A stretch of 8,511 nt of DNA from Bacteroidota bacterium (GTDB taxonomy: Bacteria > Bacteroidota > Bacteroidia > Flavobacteriales > Flavobacteriaceae): NCBI GenBank assembly GCA_023386255.1, contig JAEWKB010000204.1, positions 1 through 8,511 of the forward strand, written 5' to 3'. Under the pieces are notes generated by a model. It was not told the DNA's origin and did no database searches. It saw only the letters and a program-made list of their open reading frames with translations. Position 1 is the first letter of the stretch. Every line of letters starts with the position of its first letter. The position numbers were made by a program, and so were the translations under genes. This document shows positions 6,147 to 8,511 of the stretch, one piece after another.

Positions 6147-8511
6147 ATGAAATTTTCAATAAGGACAAAGTTACTCACGGGTTTTACACTGATATTGGTG
6201 CTGGTTATGGCAATATCATTATACATGACACGGCAGCTGGCCGATACCAATGACAGCCTCACTAACATTGTTGATGTATCTTCCCGTAAAGTAATGTTAT
6301 CCAATGAAATATTGATAGGAGTGCTGGAAACTGCCCGCCATGAAAAAAATATTATACTGGAAGGCGACTCCCCCCGAAGGGACAGATATAGGGAAATGCT
6401 CCAGACTGCTTCGGCCAGGGTGGATAAGCTCCTGCCGGAACTCGAAGAGCTTGTTGATAATACGGGCGACAACTATCTTCAGGATTTTAAGAAAATATGG
6501 GCGGATTACAAATTAAATGTTGAAGATATTGTAACCCTTGCCTATACCGATAAAGATGCGGAAGCATTTAAAATATCAAGTAATGAAGCTTATGTGGGGC
6601 GAAACCAGTCTATACAGCTTTTAACTCAGCTGGTAGAAAAAAACAAAGCTTCAATGCTGCATGATAAAGAAGTTAGCGAAGCCGCATATAAATCGAGTGT
6701 AAATGTAATGATGCTGCTTCTAGGCGTGGGTATTGCGCTTGCTATAGTACTTGCGTACTGGATAATTACCAGCATTGCCAGGCGCATTAGCACGATTACT
6801 GATGAAGCAGAAAAGATTGCCTCACGGGAATATACTACTTCTCAGTTAACAATAAATGATGAGAATGATGAGCTAAAGCCTGTTTTTGATTCGCTTGTAA
6901 GCATCAACAACAGCTTCAGGGAGGTAACACAGCATGCGGCCAAAGTGGCTGAAGGCAATTACGATGATAATATTGCGCCAAAATCAGATAAAGATATTTT
7001 GGGCAATGCATTGAAAAAAATGACAACCTCACTTAAAACTACAACTGAGGAAAATCAAAAGCACAATTGGCTTACTACAGGCCTTAACCGGCTAAGTGAA
7101 AAACTGAGGGGTGACAAGGAAGTAGAAGTTCTTGCAGCCGATACCCTGGCTTTTTTATGTGAATATACCAATTCTCAGGTAGGGGCGCTTTACCTTGCAG
7201 ATAATAATGTGCTAAACTTTACCGCTGGGCATGCTTATACACTTCCTGCAGGGCAGCAAAAACCTATAGCCTTTAAAGAAGGACAGGTAGGAGAGGCAGC
7301 GCATACTATGGAGCCGGTTTATCTTACCGATGTACAGGAAAGTACACTCAGCATTAATTCATCGTTTGTTGAAGTTAAGCCAAACCACATAATGATAGTT
7401 CCGTTCCTGTTTGAAGGTAAAACTATGGGGGTGATTGAAATAGGCAGCCTTGAGCCTTTTACCGAAACAGAAAAGGAATTTATGAACACTACGCTCGAAA
7501 GTATCGCGATCAGCATTAACTCGGCCCTTTCAAGGCGTCAGATACAGATGCTGCTTGAGGAAACACAGGTGCAAAGCGAGGAGCTGCAAAGCCAGCAGGA
7601 AGAACTAAGGCAGATGAACGAAGAGCTTGAAGAGCAAACGCAAAGCCTGAAGCAGCAGCAGGAAGAAATGCAGATTACCAATGAAGAGCTTGAGGAGCAA
7701 ACCCAGGCGCTGGAATGGAAAAACAGGGAGCTTGAAGGTGCCAGGATGGCTATTGAAGAGAAGAATTCGCAAATTGAGGCCAGCAGTAAGTACAAGTCTG
7801 AGTTTTTGGCCAATATGTCGCATGAGCTCAGGACTCCGCTAAACAGCCTTCTCATCCTTTCTAAAGACCTGGCCGATAACAAAGGCAGGAACCTGACAGA
7901 TGACCAGGTTGAAAGTGCTGAAATTATATACAACAGCGGGCATGACCTGCTCAACCTTATAAACGAGGTACTTGACCTTTCTAAAATTGAGGCGGGCAAA
8001 ATGCATGTTCATGTAGAGCGCGTTAACATGCGTGAATTTATTGATACTACCCAGAAGAATTTCAGGCGCCAGGCGGAGCAGAAAAAGCTAAACCTGAAGG
8101 TTGAGATGGACCCGGATGTGCCTGAATTTATTTTTACCGACCGTCAGCGCCTTGACCAGATTGTCAAGAACCTGATGTCGAACGCGCTGAAATTTACCGA
8201 AAAAGGCGGAATTACAGTAAGCATAAAAAAGCAGGATGAAAATACTGTATCTATAGCAATTAAAGATACCGGGATAGGGATACCGCAGGAAAAGCAGAAT
8301 TCAATTTTTGAGGCATTCCAGCAGGCCGATGGCGGTACATCAAGAAAGTATGGTGGTACAGGCCTTGGGCTTTCTATTTCACGCGAGCTTATTAAGCTGC
8401 TTGGGGCACAGCTTTCACTGGAGAGTGAGGTGGGTAAAGGCTCCGTATTTACACTTACCATCCCTGTAGAATATAAAGAACAGGAAGATTCATCAGCCGG
8501 CAATAAAGAAA
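6147..8511 (+). CDS. Membrane sensor histidine kinase, 4-helix sensor-HAMP-GAF-coiled coil-HisKA-HATPase (3'-truncated)
   Basis: The frame is open from the ATG at 6147 through 788 codons to the window edge. TM1 is about residues 9-27 and TM2 about 187-207. The roughly 160 residues between them are helical and resemble the 4HB_MCP/CHASE3 sensor type (note ARHEKNIILEGD). Two HAMP-like units follow (about 208-257 and 258-303), then a GAF domain (314 to about 460) and a coiled coil (about 468-545). HisKA carries the phosphoacceptor His559 in NMSHELRTPLN. HATPase_c shows the N box with Asn679 (NLMSNALKFTEKGG), G1 at DTGIGIP (707-713), the F box IFEAFQQAD, and G2 at GGTGLGLS (736-743). All residues needed for ATP binding and autophosphorylation are present, so it should be an active inner-membrane kinase. 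It starts 5 bp after cheB. Related proteins usually continue into one or more receiver domains; whether this one does lies beyond the window. Confidence 0.95.
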   Translation, partial: MKFSIRTKLLTGFTLILVLVMAISLYMTRQLADTNDSLTNIVDVSSRKVMLSNEILIGVLETARHEKNIILEGDSPRRDRYREMLQTASARVDKLLPELEELVDNTGDNYLQDFKKIWADYKLNVEDIVTLAYTDKDAEAFKISSNEAYVGRNQSIQLLTQLVEKNKASMLHDKEVSEAAYKSSVNVMMLLLGVGIALAIVLAYWIITSIARRISTITDEAEKIASREYTTSQLTINDENDELKPVFDSLVSINNSFREVTQHAAKVAEGNYDDNIAPKSDKDILGNALKKMTTSLKTTTEENQKHNWLTTGLNRLSEKLRGDKEVEVLAADTLAFLCEYTNSQVGALYLADNNVLNFTAGHAYTLPAGQQKPIAFKEGQVGEAAHTMEPVYLTDVQESTLSINSSFVEVKPNHIMIVPFLFEGKTMGVIEIGSLEPFTETEKEFMNTTLESIAISINSALSRRQIQMLLEETQVQSEELQSQQEELRQMNEELEEQTQSLKQQQEEMQITNEELEEQTQALEWKNRELEGARMAIEEKNSQIEASSKYKSEFLANMSHELRTPLNSLLILSKDLADNKGRNLTDDQVESAEIIYNSGHDLLNLINEVLDLSKIEAGKMHVHVERVNMREFIDTTQKNFRRQAEQKKLNLKVEMDPDVPEFIFTDRQRLDQIVKNLMSNALKFTEKGGITVSIKKQDENTVSIAIKDTGIGIPQEKQNSIFEAFQQADGGTSRKYGGTGLGLSISRELIKLLGAQLSLESEVGKGSVFTLTIPVEYKEQEDSSAGNKE
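7593..7718 (+). repeat. 63-bp in-frame tandem duplication in the kinase coiled coil
   Basis: Residues 483-503 and 504-524 are two adjacent 21-aa units (three heptads each) that share 14 of 21 residues, including QQEE and NEELEEQTQ. At DNA level the units are clearly related but have drifted at third positions, so the duplication is not recent. It lengthens the signalling helix between GAF and HisKA by a whole number of heptads, which keeps the coiled-coil register. Confidence 0.8.

Noticed and set aside
7538..7999. Ser/Cys-rich open frame on the minus strand
   Set aside because: It is the antisense shadow of the Glu/Gln-rich coiled coil of the kinase; GAG/CAG codons read backwards give Leu/Ser/Cys runs.

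Overview
The window looks like chromosomal DNA from a member of the Bacteroidota, most likely a Flavobacteriaceae/Flavobacterium-type organism. The evidence is a large secreted protein ending in a type B (gliding-motility-associated) type IX secretion C-terminal domain, A-rich translation starts without a clear Shine-Dalgarno sequence, TAnnTTTG-like promoter boxes, and an AT-leaning composition. All five genes are recognisable by family. No IS element, CRISPR array, tRNA or rRNA gene is visible.

Left part, minus strand. Positions 1-537 carry the first 179 codons of a ring-cleaving-dioxygenase-type VOC (glyoxalase-fold) protein, whose 3' end lies off the left edge. Upstream of it on the same strand is a 1252-aa repeat adhesin (685-4443). 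It has a signal peptide, an IPT/TIG-like domain, an Ig-like domain, eleven tandem SprB-like repeats of about 78 aa with two conserved cysteines each, a linker, and a type B T9SS sorting domain. A strong intrinsic terminator (about 623-658) separates the adhesin from the VOC gene, so the two are probably separate transcription units.

Middle. The 295-bp divergent intergenic region 4444-4738 holds candidate promoters for both directions, an inverted repeat next to the adhesin -7 box, and a perfect 10-bp palindrome.

Right part, plus strand. This is a tight operon: a CheR-type protein-glutamate methyltransferase (4739-5563), a single-domain CheB methylesterase without a receiver domain (5569-6141), and a large sensor histidine kinase (6147 to beyond 8511). 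The kinase has a periplasmic four-helix-type sensor, two HAMP-like units, a GAF domain, a long leucine-heptad coiled coil, and HisKA plus HATPase_c. No MCP, CheA or CheW is present in the window.

The most interesting idea here is inference. The CheR/CheB pair may reversibly methylate the co-transcribed kinase itself. Its coiled coil has Glu-Glu doublets at exact heptad spacing, the geometry used by chemoreceptor methylation helices, although the classical methylation consensus is not met. The individual families are all known, and I see no wholly new gene system.
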